Source: a bacterium (GTDB taxonomy: Bacteria; Auribacterota; UBA3054). From it: a stretch of 64,000 nucleotides of DNA. The translations under genes were made by a program, and so were the position numbers. Of the stretch, positions 1-9,534 are shown piece after piece; position 1 is the first letter of the stretch; each line of letters opens with the position of its first letter. Location of the stretch: positions 303,862-367,861 of the forward strand of contig JAFZXZ010000032.1 of NCBI GenBank assembly GCA_017616555.1, read 5' to 3'. Below the pieces are notes generated by a model. The model was not told where the DNA came from, ran no database searches, and saw only the letters and a program-made list of their open reading frames with translations.

Positions 1-246
1 ACCTACAACGACGTAAGACCCAGGAGCGTGGAGCTGAAGTTCAACAGCAACACCAGGGGAGCTTGGGTAAGAGGCAGCAACAAGATTACGCCTTTGGAAG
101 ATTGTGAGCTGACCATCAACCTGAGGTGCGAGCACAGCAGAGGCAAGAAGCCTGGGAAAGTTTATTTCCACGGCGTAAAAGTTTACCCTGCCGATGAACT
201 TCCCAAACCGGATCCTGTCAAGATCCCCATTACCAAAAAACAGTAA
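1..246 (+). CDS. C-terminal fragment of unrecognised protein (5' truncated)
   Basis: The reading frame is open from the first base of the window to a TAA at 244-246, so the true start lies upstream. A GTG at 28 is in frame but the codons before it are also open, so it is not taken as the start. About 81 residues are visible. They are polar, with several Lys/Arg and a Pro/Lys-rich tail (PKPDPVKIP), and show no motif I recognise. The segment could be the end of an extracytoplasmic beta-rich domain, but that is a guess. The GT2-GtrA gene starts three bases after the stop, so the two are probably cotranscribed. Confidence 0.6.
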   Translation, partial: TYNDVRPRSVELKFNSNTRGAWVRGSNKITPLEDCELTINLRCEHSRGKKPGKVYFHGVKVYPADELPKPDPVKIPITKKQ

Positions 247-249
247 ACT

Positions 250-1350
250 ATGCCAACTCTCTATGCCATTATACCGGCCTACGAGCCGCTGCCGTCTCTT
301 CCCGAACTGGTGAGGGAAACGCTTAGGATCACGCTTCTGAAAGGCGTCATCGTAGTTGACGACGGTTCCGTGAAAGAGGGGACTGCGGAGACTTTTTCCG
401 AGATTGAGAAGATCGAAGGTTGCTGCCTTTTGCGCCATCCGAAGAACAAGGGCAAAGGCGCTTCCATGAAGACAGCCTTCCGCTATCTTCTTGAAAAGGA
501 CGATGATATCATCGGCGCAGTCACCGTGGACGCCGACGGCCAGCATCTCCCTGTTGACATCGAGAAGGTCCTCGCATCCTTCCTTGAGCATCAGGAAGAT
601 TATGTTCTGGGCGTCAGGGACTTTGGCACGCTTGAAGTGAAGATTCCCTGGCGGTCCCGTTTCGGCAACAACATGACGGAAAAAGTTTTCAAGCTTTTCA
701 CCGGCACGCCCCTGAAAGACACCCAGACAGGCTTGAGAGTATATCCCAGGGACTTCATGCGGGAAGCTTTGAACATCAAGCCTGACCGCTACGAATTTGA
801 ACTAGAGGCGCTTCTTCGCTACTACCGCTGCGGCATGGGAGTGATCCGCCAAGTGCCCATCACAACCGTTTACGAAGAGAACAACCCGAGTTCTCACTTC
901 AACCCCATCAAGGACTCCATCAGGATCTACGCTATTTTTTTCAAGTTTATCGGCGCCTCCATCATCAGCAGCATAATCGACTTCATAATTTTCTCCATAA
1001 TGATACTGTGCCTTGGGCAGGACAGGGTCATTTTGGGGTACACTTCTGTTCTCTGGAGTTTGCTTACGGCCAGGATCATAAGCTGCAGCGTAAATTTCAT
1101 ACTCGACAAAGAGGCAGTTTTCGGATCAAAAGGGCATTGGCTAAGACAGTCTCTGCTCTTCTTATTGCTGGCAGTTTTCCTCTTCACGGCCTCATATTTC
1201 GGAATAAGAGGATTGCAGCATTTTGGCGTTCATCCGATCCTTGCCAAGATCTTGGTTGAAGGAATGCTCTTCATACTCAGCTTCGCTTTCCAGAACTCCG
1301 TTATTTTCCGCTCAAAAGGCGTTTTTGGTAAAATATCGAACAAATCTTAA
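250..1350 (+). CDS. GT2 glycosyltransferase fused to GtrA-like membrane domain
   Basis: This 366-residue protein joins two modules. Residues ~1-225 form a GT-A glycosyltransferase family 2 domain of the dolichol-phosphate-mannose synthase type, with VVDDGS near 35-40 and DADGQH near 95 as nucleotide-sugar/metal-binding motifs. Residues ~225-355 contain four hydrophobic segments typical of GtrA, ending in FQNSVIF. Such proteins usually load a sugar on undecaprenyl phosphate and help flip it for modification of surface glycans. That role is inferred from the families. GT2 and GtrA are often separate genes, so the fusion is notable but not unique. The ATG lies three bases after the upstream stop and has no clear Shine-Dalgarno sequence. 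gmd follows 30 bases later on the same strand. Confidence 0.85.
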   Translation: MPTLYAIIPAYEPLPSLPELVRETLRITLLKGVIVVDDGSVKEGTAETFSEIEKIEGCCLLRHPKNKGKGASMKTAFRYLLEKDDDIIGAVTVDADGQHLPVDIEKVLASFLEHQEDYVLGVRDFGTLEVKIPWRSRFGNNMTEKVFKLFTGTPLKDTQTGLRVYPRDFMREALNIKPDRYEFELEALLRYYRCGMGVIRQVPITTVYEENNPSSHFNPIKDSIRIYAIFFKFIGASIISSIIDFIIFSIMILCLGQDRVILGYTSVLWSLLTARIISCSVNFILDKEAVFGSKGHWLRQSLLFLLLAVFLFTASYFGIRGLQHFGVHPILAKILVEGMLFILSFAFQNSVIFRSKGVFGKISNKS

Positions 1351-1380
1351 GAAAAGAAATAACTTTAACTCTACACCGCT

Positions 1381-2373
1381 ATGACAAAAAAAGCTTTGGT
1401 CTCCGGAATCACCGGTCAGGACGGATCGTATCTGGCTGAGCTGTTGCTTGGCAAAGGCTACGAAGTTTACGGCATCATCCGCCGTTCCTCATCCTTCAAT
1501 ACGAAACGCATCGAGCACATTTACCACAATCCCAAATTGAAACTGGAATACGGCGACCTGACGGACGCCACGCGCCTAAGGGAGCTTGTTTTGGACATCA
1601 GGCCCGACGAAGTTTACAACCTGGGCGCCCAGAGCCACGTGAGAGTTTCCTTTGACGAGCCGGTTTATACCGTGGACACCGTGGCCATGGGCTGCCTGAA
1701 CCTTCTGGAAGCCATTCGCCGCCTGGATAACAAGCCTCGTTTCTACCAGGCTTCCTCTAGCGAGATGTACGGTCTGGTCCAGGAGACACCGCAGAAAGAG
1801 ACCACGCCTTTCCATCCCAGGAGCCCTTATTCCTGCGCCAAGGTTTTCGCTTTCTGGCAGACCGTAAACTACAGGGAGTCCTACGACCTCTTTGGCTGCA
1901 ACGGCATCCTCTTCAATCATGAGTCTCCCAGAAGAGGCGAGACCTTCGTCACGAGGAAGATAACCAGGGCGGCCGGCCGCATCAAAATGGGTCTGCAGGA
2001 TAAGCTTTATCTCGGCAATCTGGACGCCAAGCGCGACTGGGGATTCGCGGGCGATTATGTGGAGGCTATGTGGCTTATGCTCCAGCAGGAAAAGCCCGAT
2101 GATTACGTTGTAGCCACTGGCGAAACGCACTCTGTCAGAGAGTTCCTTGACGAAGTATTCGGCTGTCTTGACCTCGACTGGCACAAGTACGTTGAGATAG
2201 ACCCCAGGTATTTCCGCCCTGCGGAGGTTGATCTTCTTTTGGGCGACAGCACGAAAGCCAGGAAGGTTCTCAATTGGGAACCCAAAACGACTTTCAAAGC
2301 TCTGGCCAAAATGATGACCGAGGCCGACCTTGAACTGGCGAAAGACGAAGCCGTCCTTAAAGCCCACCGCTAA
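1381..2373 (+). CDS. gmd: GDP-mannose 4,6-dehydratase
   Basis: This 330-residue short-chain dehydrogenase converts GDP-D-mannose to GDP-4-keto-6-deoxymannose, the precursor of fucose, rhamnose or perosamine donors. The N-terminus carries the nucleotide-binding glycine motif [10 protein letters not shown]. The family sequences [16 protein letters not shown], the catalytic Tyr/Lys pair in YSCAK, and [16 protein letters not shown] are all present, so the assignment is firm. The length is slightly below the usual ~345-370. No GDP-fucose synthase lies in this window. The start has no obvious Shine-Dalgarno sequence; the preceding bases are AT-rich. The gene sits between a polyprenyl-sugar glycosyltransferase and carbohydrate-active proteins, which supports a role in cell-surface polysaccharide synthesis. 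Confidence 0.95.
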   Translation: MTKKALVSGITGQDGSYLAELLLGKGYEVYGIIRRSSSFNTKRIEHIYHNPKLKLEYGDLTDATRLRELVLDIRPDEVYNLGAQSHVRVSFDEPVYTVDTVAMGCLNLLEAIRRLDNKPRFYQASSSEMYGLVQETPQKETTPFHPRSPYSCAKVFAFWQTVNYRESYDLFGCNGILFNHESPRRGETFVTRKITRAAGRIKMGLQDKLYLGNLDAKRDWGFAGDYVEAMWLMLQQEKPDDYVVATGETHSVREFLDEVFGCLDLDWHKYVEIDPRYFRPAEVDLLLGDSTKARKVLNWEPKTTFKALAKMMTEADLELAKDEAVLKAHR

Positions 2374-2380
2374 AAAAATT

Positions 2381-3619
2381 ATGACGCTAAAGACCCATGT
2401 CCTTCTGGCGACACTTGCCACGGCGGCGATCATAGCGTTGATCTATGTCCGCGCCAACGGCAACGATGATTCTCGGCTGAGAAAAGTCATGGAGAAAACT
2501 AAAGATCTCCAGACCAATGTTGTCGATAATCAGATCTTAAAACCGGAAGCTCCAAAATCAGAGGTTTCAAAACCGAAAGCTCCCAAAGAGGAGATCCCTG
2601 AGGTGGAGCTGCCCGTGCAGCCCGAGGAGCCTCAGAATCAGACGCCGGCATCGGCAGAAAACGCGGCCAAGCAGCCGGAAACAAAAGCTGAGCAGTTGGA
2701 TGACGATTTTCTTATCGACCAAAGCGTGGTAAAAAACGGCGGCTTTAAGGAAGGTTTGAACAACTGGCGTTATTGGCGCATTAACGAAGAGAACGGCAAG
2801 AAGTTTATTAAAGCTGAGAATTCTACTCTGTCGATTCAGGGTCAGCTAAACACTCTGATGGGCGTCGCCCAGTCTGTCAAGGTTTTGTCAGGAACAGTCT
2901 ATCGTCTGAGCGCCGAAGTGCGTTCCAAAGAGGCTTCGGAAGGAAAAAGCTTTATGGGAGCGAGGCTGGCGCTTTACGCTGACGGGCAGAAAGAGCAGCA
3001 GGTCGTCTGGCTTTACAAAAACCAAGACTGGGAAAAGAAAGATTTGGTTTTTACAAACCGTTACTCCGGGGTGGCTACGCTTTTCGTTCATACCGGTTAC
3101 ACCACAAACGCAGCCGAGTGCCTTGTGAGGGAGATCGCACTGCTGCCTGAAAATCCTTTTCCCAGCAGGAACGTCTGTTCTTTCAACGGAAATTTCAATG
3201 ACGGAACGAAAGGATGGGATTTCTGGCATATTTCCGGTACGGAAGCCAGCAATCTAATTGAACGTGCATCCGGCGATTATGGCAATTGTGTTGTTGTGAA
3301 AGGGCAATCCGGCAGCCGCCTCATGGGCATGTCCCAGGCAGTCAGCGTTGTTTCCGGTTCAATCTACAGGATGAGCGCCAACGTTAAGAGCCAGGATGTA
3401 AAAGAGAAAGGATTTTTTGGCGCGCGGGTAGCGTTCTATGCTCCGGGCCAAAAAGAGCATCAGCTTCTCTGGACTTACGCCACCAAAGATTGGGAGAAGA
3501 AAACCCTTGTATTCACCAACAATTATTCCGGAAAAGCTACGTTTTTCTTCCATACCGGATACACAACCAACTCTTGCACGGCTTTGTTCAAAGATCTCTC
3601 TCTCATTAAGAGAAAGTGA
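2381..3619 (+). CDS. Membrane-anchored protein with two tandem carbohydrate-binding-like domains
   Basis: The 412-residue protein starts at ATG 2381, seven bases after the gmd stop. An earlier in-frame ATG at 2330 lies inside gmd and would put 17 polar residues before the membrane segment, so it is not chosen. Residues ~5-25 are a hydrophobic anchor. Residues ~40-115 form a Pro/Lys/Glu-rich linker. Two homologous ~140-residue units follow (about 125-265 and 275-412). Each begins NGxF..G...W.(F/Y)W, and both carry FHTGY/VHTGY with TTN and a shared GAR..(L/F)YA.GQKE segment. The pattern resembles jelly-roll CBM_4_9-like modules, but I cannot name the ligand. It probably displays a glycan-binding head outside the inner membrane. 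The duplication is clear from the sequence. Confidence 0.75.
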   Translation: MTLKTHVLLATLATAAIIALIYVRANGNDDSRLRKVMEKTKDLQTNVVDNQILKPEAPKSEVSKPKAPKEEIPEVELPVQPEEPQNQTPASAENAAKQPETKAEQLDDDFLIDQSVVKNGGFKEGLNNWRYWRINEENGKKFIKAENSTLSIQGQLNTLMGVAQSVKVLSGTVYRLSAEVRSKEASEGKSFMGARLALYADGQKEQQVVWLYKNQDWEKKDLVFTNRYSGVATLFVHTGYTTNAAECLVREIALLPENPFPSRNVCSFNGNFNDGTKGWDFWHISGTEASNLIERASGDYGNCVVVKGQSGSRLMGMSQAVSVVSGSIYRMSANVKSQDVKEKGFFGARVAFYAPGQKEHQLLWTYATKDWEKKTLVFTNNYSGKATFFFHTGYTTNSCTALFKDLSLIKRK

Positions 3620-3634
3620 TCCGGGGGTTTTTAT

Positions 3635-6600
3635 ATGCGTCACATACGTACACTGATTCTGCTTGTCATATGGGTCATTCCGGTTTGCGCGCTGCTTTTT
3701 GTGCTTTTTTCAAAAAGCAACGTTTCTGATTTGAAAGACGCCATCTACGTTGTGGCCAACGACACTGTGGAGTTGGAAACGGAAGTTTCGGACGGCAACT
3801 TCAGGTCCAATCTTATCGCAAATCGCAAGACGAAAGAAAAATTGTATCTGAGCGGAGAAGAATTTTCCTTGAGGGCTGGCTTGAGTTCAAAGCTGGGCTG
3901 GTACGAGTTTGACGGTAATCCCAGATATGGTCTGAAGCCCCCGCAAATCATAACCCCTGACAAATGCAAGCCGGTTGAGATCAAAAAGGAAAAAGGGAAG
4001 ACCAGCTTTCTGCTCTATTATCCGGAACTGAAACTCTCCATCCGACTGAATTACTATTTCCTGAAAGGCGAGACCTTCATTCACAGAGATCTGGAAGTTG
4101 AGAATCTTGGGGAGGATGAAGTAGTCATTGAAGATGCCAAGATGGGCAACTGGGTTATTGCCGGCAGTTTGACCGGCGGCGGGAAAGGGTTGCCGGTCTT
4201 TGTCGATGACCTTTGGTTCTTCAGCGGGGAAACGCCGTGGTTCAACGCCACAACGGAAGGCAACACTGTAACTTTACGTCAGTATCCTTCGGCCTTCCTT
4301 AAGAAACATGAAAAATGGGTCTCCGATCGTTCGCTTATCGGAGGAGGGGCGAAAGGGGCTAGGAAAGTTCTTGCGGACTACATCAAAAGCATTATTCTCC
4401 CTCCTAAGTTCGTGACGGTTTACAACACCTGGTGCGATTTCCGCGAGGACGGTTTGACAACAGAGCACACCGTCGATACGTTTTTGAAACTCTGCAACGG
4501 TCTCAGGTCTTTCGGAGCCTCCATAGATTACTGCGTGGTGGACGACGGCTGGTTCAAAAAGGAAAAAGTTTACGAAACAAACGAAAAACGGTTCCCGAAA
4601 GGCCTGGCGGAAGTGAGCGAACTTATAACTCCCTACGGGGCCGGGCTGGGATTGTGGCTTGCCTATTCCTCGATGATGTGCGATCTGGACGCGCTGACCA
4701 AAGCCGGTTACGAAGCGGCGAACGTTTATTACATGTGCCTCTCCGGATCGAAATACAACAAGGATCTGAGAGCGGCGATAAAGACCAGGATCATGACCGA
4801 CGAGGTGAAGTGCTTCAAGCACGACTTCAATTATTTCAACTGCTCGCGCCCGGGACACGGGCATCTTTATTCAGAGGAGCAGAGCACCGAAGCCAACATG
4901 CGCGAAACGGCAGCCTTGCTCGACATGGAAAGGGAGCTTGCCCCGGACATCCACCAAAGCATCACGACGGGTATAAACCACAGCCCGTGGTGGCTTAAGC
5001 ACGCCAGGATCCTCTTCATGGGCGGCAAGGACAAGGATTACGATTTCACATATCCCGTAACGAGCCGCTCCCAGGCCGAAATGAGATACCGCGACGGTTC
5101 CCTGTATAAGCTGCTGAGAGTTGACAAGGAGTTTTTTCCTCTCTATGCTTTTATGACCCATGGTATGATCAACGGTCTCCTAGACACGGCAGGGCCGTGG
5201 CTGGATGACCTTCAATGGTCAGATTACATCATGAATTATCTGGGAAGGGGCACATCCATTAGGGAACTTTACATTCACCCCAGGGAACTGAATGAAAAGA
5301 AATTTGAGCTTTTGGGGAGAGGCCTGAACTGGGCCAACGAGCACAACGCTCTGATGCTTAATTCCGAAATGATACTCGGCGATCCGTCACAAAACGAGCT
5401 CTACGGTTTCAGAGGACATGATGATGCCGGACATGTCTATGCTTCTTTGCGCAACCCAAGGTTTTTGGATGAGGAAGTTAATGTTTCAGATCTGGGAATT
5501 GATTCGGAATATTACAGAATATCCTATCCGTATCACATGATAAGGGAGACCAAGAACTATCCTGTTGTGAAGATTCCTGCTGAAAGCGTAATGATCCTGG
5601 AATCGCTAAAACTTGAAGAACTGGATTATCCCGCCCTCATAAACATACGTTTTCAGAGAAACAATATAACCGGAAGTTCCGCACGTTTTGTTATCAATTC
5701 CGAAGGCGGCGACAAGAATCCCATTTATCTCTATTCGCCATTTGCCGTCAAGAGATTCTTGGGTCTGCATAATGTGAGCGAAGTCTCCAGGCGCCTCTTT
5801 TGCGGAGAAAGGCCGGGAGGCCAGGAGATCAGACGCGCCAAGGCTGACGATTTGAATATTTGCAGCAATTCCTTTTCCTGCAGCGTAACCGTTCCCGAAG
5901 GAGCATCCTCGTTTCTTGTTTGGACTATCAGCAGCAAGGACGCCGATATGATCCTGACAGACAATTCGACGGAAGTCAAACTTAAAACAACTTCCTTCCC
6001 TAACTGCAATTGGAAAGTGGCCGTCGCGCCGATCGGCAAAGGCGAACATGAACTTGTGGGCAAGGTCGTAAAATCGAAACTTCCCATTACGGTCATGGAC
6101 CTGCAGCTGCGTTCATCCTATGTTTTGCCAGCACTTGAATTGCAGTTGATACACAAGGTGGCCAGGGGACAGAACGTCAACAATTACGAATTGCCGATGC
6201 CCGTTTCGCAGGAAATTCTCAATGAGACGCTAAGCCTCTTTGAGAAGGCGAAACTTACTACGGCGCCTAGAGAAGTCTGGAACGACGTTGAGGAAGCCGT
6301 TCTTTCCGCTGAAATTTTCGACGTCAACGGCGACGCCTACACCAACAAAGTTGTCCTGGTGAACGACGTTCCCGTCGGTCTTCTTCCCAACAATGTTCCT
6401 CCTTTGAGCAGCTGGCAGACTGTCAGCATTCCTTTGCCCGAGAAAGTGTTTGAAACGCTTGGCAACGCCAACAATGTCGGCATAATCGACGAGACCGGCG
6501 ATGCCTATAAAATAAGAAACATTAAGCTTAGAATCAAGCGCAAGGGCCAGAAGCGCCAGCGCGAGATGAGCGACGTTGGAACCTTTTGCAGTTCTTCCTC

Positions 6601-6667
6601 CTGGGCTTTAAGAGAGGGGGAAGTCATCAAACTGGACGGCAGTTCCTTCCTTATTCTTTGCGAATAA
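3635..6667 (+). CDS. Membrane-anchored alpha-galactosidase-like (melibiase, GH36-type) protein
   Basis: The 1010-residue protein begins with a hydrophobic signal anchor (residues ~5-27). An N-terminal beta-rich region precedes a (beta/alpha)8 barrel resembling GH27/GH36 melibiases: VYNTWCDFRED, VVDDGWF, then KRFPKGL and GLGLWL. KHDF places a probable nucleophile at Asp397, and the KDKDYDF region is the likely acid/base area. The C-terminal ~350 residues are beta-rich and unassigned. The usual acid/base motif of GH36 is not obvious, so substrate and exact family are uncertain. The gene lies 15 bases after the two-module binding protein, with GGGGG before the ATG. Its last 17 bases overlap the convergent gene on the other strand. 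Confidence 0.75.
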   Translation: MRHIRTLILLVIWVIPVCALLFVLFSKSNVSDLKDAIYVVANDTVELETEVSDGNFRSNLIANRKTKEKLYLSGEEFSLRAGLSSKLGWYEFDGNPRYGLKPPQIITPDKCKPVEIKKEKGKTSFLLYYPELKLSIRLNYYFLKGETFIHRDLEVENLGEDEVVIEDAKMGNWVIAGSLTGGGKGLPVFVDDLWFFSGETPWFNATTEGNTVTLRQYPSAFLKKHEKWVSDRSLIGGGAKGARKVLADYIKSIILPPKFVTVYNTWCDFREDGLTTEHTVDTFLKLCNGLRSFGASIDYCVVDDGWFKKEKVYETNEKRFPKGLAEVSELITPYGAGLGLWLAYSSMMCDLDALTKAGYEAANVYYMCLSGSKYNKDLRAAIKTRIMTDEVKCFKHDFNYFNCSRPGHGHLYSEEQSTEANMRETAALLDMERELAPDIHQSITTGINHSPWWLKHARILFMGGKDKDYDFTYPVTSRSQAEMRYRDGSLYKLLRVDKEFFPLYAFMTHGMINGLLDTAGPWLDDLQWSDYIMNYLGRGTSIRELYIHPRELNEKKFELLGRGLNWANEHNALMLNSEMILGDPSQNELYGFRGHDDAGHVYASLRNPRFLDEEVNVSDLGIDSEYYRISYPYHMIRETKNYPVVKIPAESVMILESLKLEELDYPALINIRFQRNNITGSSARFVINSEGGDKNPIYLYSPFAVKRFLGLHNVSEVSRRLFCGERPGGQEIRRAKADDLNICSNSFSCSVTVPEGASSFLVWTISSKDADMILTDNSTEVKLKTTSFPNCNWKVAVAPIGKGEHELVGKVVKSKLPITVMDLQLRSSYVLPALELQLIHKVARGQNVNNYELPMPVSQEILNETLSLFEKAKLTTAPREVWNDVEEAVLSAEIFDVNGDAYTNKVVLVNDVPVGLLPNNVPPLSSWQTVSIPLPEKVFETLGNANNVGIIDETGDAYKIRNIKLRIKRKGQKRQREMSDVGTFCSSSSWALREGEVIKLDGSSFLILCE

Positions 6668-9503
6668 ACGCAAGAGCACTGAGCGCCAGAAGGGCCATGA
6701 ATGCCGGTTCCGGCACCACGTTCCAAGTGTAAGTGTTGGTAACTGTGGAACCGTTCAGTTTCGTTATGACGTTGAAGTCGGTCGTGCCGGCGGCCTCTTC
6801 ATTCTCCGGGATCTTAAGATACACGGTGCTTTCGGTCGTCGCCCCGCCGCCCGCCATCGAGATGACGTCCGAGCTGAAGTAGTCTGTCGTCTCAATTCTG
6901 ATTTCCGCATAGCCGGCTTGACCGTAGTTCACATACTTGAGATCTATCGGTTCGCTTTCGCCTAAATGAAGTTCCGTATTCTGGGGGTTGGCGGAAAGGA
7001 GTACAAAAGACTCGTCAGCTTCCACAAGATCGAAGACGTGCCAGTCCATTCTTTCAAAGGAGGAGGCCCAGGGACTGGGATGGTAGTCGTCGATATCGAC
7101 TCTGTCAAGACCTATGCCTTCATAGCTTACCAGCAACCCAAGCTGTCCTCCGGAAACGCATTTGAAGCAGTTGGTGACTTCTTCGCCGGGCCAGCAAGTG
7201 TAACCTTTTATCGATTTTAAGTTGCAGGGGATCTTCACTTCAACGTCGAAGCCGCCAAGCTCGTTGTTCTTTTTGATGCAGCGTGACCCGGCGGGAACGT
7301 TGCCGCATGTCCAGTCCTGAACGCTGTTGTCGTCATTGGAAGCGGCGTATATCCTGTTGTAATACTGGTTGTGGGCTTTGAATTTGAAATAGTCTCCGCC
7401 GTGCCAGGGGCCTGACCAGCCGGACCCGTCTATTTCGATCGTGAAGGAACTTTTCTTGTTGGTCTTGAAGGCAAAATACACGGCGTCGTCGCGCCAACCG
7501 GCGTAAGCCGTGACTTGGAATTCAGGGTCTTCACTGTCGCCTGTGCCGGAGCCCCAGTAAGTCCAGTCGTCGTCTTCTAAGATACCGTTAATGCTGGGCT
7601 CTTTCAGGAGCCTGGGAATGCTTTTGTTGTAAGGTATGATCGGGTAGGGGTCGTCGCCGTCATGAAGCCCGTCTTTGTCAGTGTCGGGATCGTTTGCGTC
7701 GCTGGGATAATAAAGTCCGACCAGGTATTCCTGAAGGTCGTCAAGGCCGTCTTTATCGGTGTCGGTCTCGGTCGGGTCGGATTTCATTCTCACTTCGTCA
7801 ATGGGAAGCACGGAGTCGTTGTCGGCCAGGCCGTCGCGGTCGCTGTCACGGTAAACGTAGGTGTTTTTCCAAGGAGTCCTTAATTTGAAATAATTCGTGA
7901 AGGGACGCATGGCCGTACCGCACCAGGACCAGGTGTCGCCTCCGCCGGCCCAGCCGTAGCTGCAGCCGTCGGGGTGCGAGCTGGAGTATTCCTGGTATCC
8001 GCTGTAGGAGTACATCTGGTCCACCGAGTGCATGACCTCGTGGACCGTGACGAAGCCAGTGCCGCTGCCGCCGTAGTTGCCGACCTGACTGCACATGATC
8101 TTGCCCATGCCGGTGTATCCCCAGCTGCCGCCGCCCCAGTTGCCGCCCCAGCTGTTCCAGCCGTTGCCGCAGGTGAAGACGAAAATATCGTATTCCTGAT
8201 CCCAGACGCCCAGCGTTTTCCTAAGGTCTCTGGCCATGATGTAGCCGCCTAATTCCTGCTCGCCGAATTCGTTCTCATAATTGCGGAAGAAAGTTTCCGC
8301 CGGCGGGACGATCTTGCGGTAAACGGGATCGTATTTCAGAAGGAACTGGGCGTTGGAATTGCGATAATAAAAATCCTGGACCTTCGGATAGTAGAGGTTG
8401 GTGTAATTTTCGGGAGGAGTGTTGTTGCCGCCGCCCGTATAAGCGACCATCAATAGATCGACGGAGGCGACTTCGCTGTAAAGGATAGGCAGGCTGTTCT
8501 GGGCAAAGACTCCTTTGACTTTTATGGTGGAGGTTGGAGAAAGATTCCTTATCTTGAGGCTCAAAGTTTCAGGCAGGTCAAAGGATCCTTCGTAATTCTG
8601 TTCCTCTCCGTTGATGGTCGCCTTCATCAGGCGCCCGTTTTTCAAAACGCCGATCACGATCTCGTTTTCGCCGGGAGGCAAAACGCCTGTCAGCGGCAGG
8701 GTGAATTCGTTCAGGCTCATGACGCCCAGACAATTCTCGGGGATCGTGAGCGAGCATTTGAATTCCATGCCGCCCAAAGAGCAGTCCCTTCCGAAAGAAC
8801 ACTCGTAGCTTTCGCCGAATCCTAAGGAAACGTTGGGATTTTCCTCAAGAAGAGTCCTGTGGGCGACGGGTTCTTCAATGAATCTCAGATTGTCCAGATA
8901 GATCTTCTCGAAGTCGCTTTCAACGGAAAAGGTCGAATCTCCTGCCGGTAATTTCCCCTGAAAGGCGAAACCGGCGAGCTCCGCATCCATATTGGGGGCT
9001 TTCAGCTTCAGGAGGTGATCTCTATCGAATAGGATCTCGATATGCTGCCATTTGCGATGGTAGAACGTCTGAACGCCTTCGACAGGCTGCCATTCGGGAG
9101 TATCACCGAAGTAACTGCCGTAAAGCTCCGCCGAGATCACGTTGGTGCAGCTCGCTTCCAGTTTCAGAAGGGGGACGTCGCCAAGTTTAAAGATTAAGGT
9201 TCTGCTTACGTCTTCTTCCGGCCAGGTCGCGTAAAAGTCAAGAGCGATCCTTTGCTCCTTGCCGTCATTTAGGAAAACTGAGCGTGAAAGAGAAGAGCCG
9301 CCTTCAAGCTCCAGGGTTTTGTCACCGTAGGCGTGCCAGGCGCTGACTTTGATCTCGTTGGTAGGGGAAACGCTGAGATCAGAAACCACCTCGGCCAAGC
9401 CGGAGACGCTCCAGCCCTCCAGGTCGTCAAAAGTGAAGCAACTTTCTTCGGCCCAAAGCAGGCCGGCGGCAGCGAACAACGCCAAAAGCAGGACTCTTTT
9501 CAT
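6651..9503 (-). CDS. PEP-CTERM secreted zinc metallopeptidase-like protein
   Basis: The 950-residue secreted protein starts at ATG 9503, preceded by AAGGAAA. A longer frame upstream exists but lacks this ribosome site and would shift the signal peptide (MKRVLLLALFAAAGLLWA) inward. Residues ~20-220 look like a beta-sandwich. A zincin motif HEVMHSVDQMY lies at 488-498, inside a Gly/Trp-rich region (NSWGGNWGGGSWGY). About 549-620 hold Asp-rich calcium-binding repeats of the thrombospondin-3 type (DSDRDGLADND, DTDKDGLHDGDD). Residues ~630-830 resemble a CBM9-like module. The tail is VPEP, then a hydrophobic stretch, then RKE, which is a PEP-CTERM signal that exosortase would process. No exosortase is in the window. 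Peptidase activity is inferred from HExxH alone. Confidence 0.8.
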   Translation of the reverse strand: MKRVLLLALFAAAGLLWAEESCFTFDDLEGWSVSGLAEVVSDLSVSPTNEIKVSAWHAYGDKTLELEGGSSLSRSVFLNDGKEQRIALDFYATWPEEDVSRTLIFKLGDVPLLKLEASCTNVISAELYGSYFGDTPEWQPVEGVQTFYHRKWQHIEILFDRDHLLKLKAPNMDAELAGFAFQGKLPAGDSTFSVESDFEKIYLDNLRFIEEPVAHRTLLEENPNVSLGFGESYECSFGRDCSLGGMEFKCSLTIPENCLGVMSLNEFTLPLTGVLPPGENEIVIGVLKNGRLMKATINGEEQNYEGSFDLPETLSLKIRNLSPTSTIKVKGVFAQNSLPILYSEVASVDLLMVAYTGGGNNTPPENYTNLYYPKVQDFYYRNSNAQFLLKYDPVYRKIVPPAETFFRNYENEFGEQELGGYIMARDLRKTLGVWDQEYDIFVFTCGNGWNSWGGNWGGGSWGYTGMGKIMCSQVGNYGGSGTGFVTVHEVMHSVDQMYSYSGYQEYSSSHPDGCSYGWAGGGDTWSWCGTAMRPFTNYFKLRTPWKNTYVYRDSDRDGLADNDSVLPIDEVRMKSDPTETDTDKDGLDDLQEYLVGLYYPSDANDPDTDKDGLHDGDDPYPIIPYNKSIPRLLKEPSINGILEDDDWTYWGSGTGDSEDPEFQVTAYAGWRDDAVYFAFKTNKKSSFTIEIDGSGWSGPWHGGDYFKFKAHNQYYNRIYAASNDDNSVQDWTCGNVPAGSRCIKKNNELGGFDVEVKIPCNLKSIKGYTCWPGEEVTNCFKCVSGGQLGLLVSYEGIGLDRVDIDDYHPSPWASSFERMDWHVFDLVEADESFVLLSANPQNTELHLGESEPIDLKYVNYGQAGYAEIRIETTDYFSSDVISMAGGGATTESTVYLKIPENEEAAGTTDFNVITKLNGSTVTNTYTWNVVPEPAFMALLALSALAFIRKE

Positions 9504-9534
9504 AGCTATATTTCCTTTTGTATTTCCTGACAAT

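Noticed and set aside
2330-2380. Upstream ATG start for the two-module binding protein
   Set aside because: It would overlap gmd by 44 bases and place polar residues before the anchor. ATG 2381 gives a normal hydrophobic N-terminus.
1576-2433. 285-codon open frame on the minus strand opposite gmd
   Set aside because: It lies almost wholly antisense to the well-conserved gmd gene and shows no recognisable motif. It reflects codon structure on the other strand.
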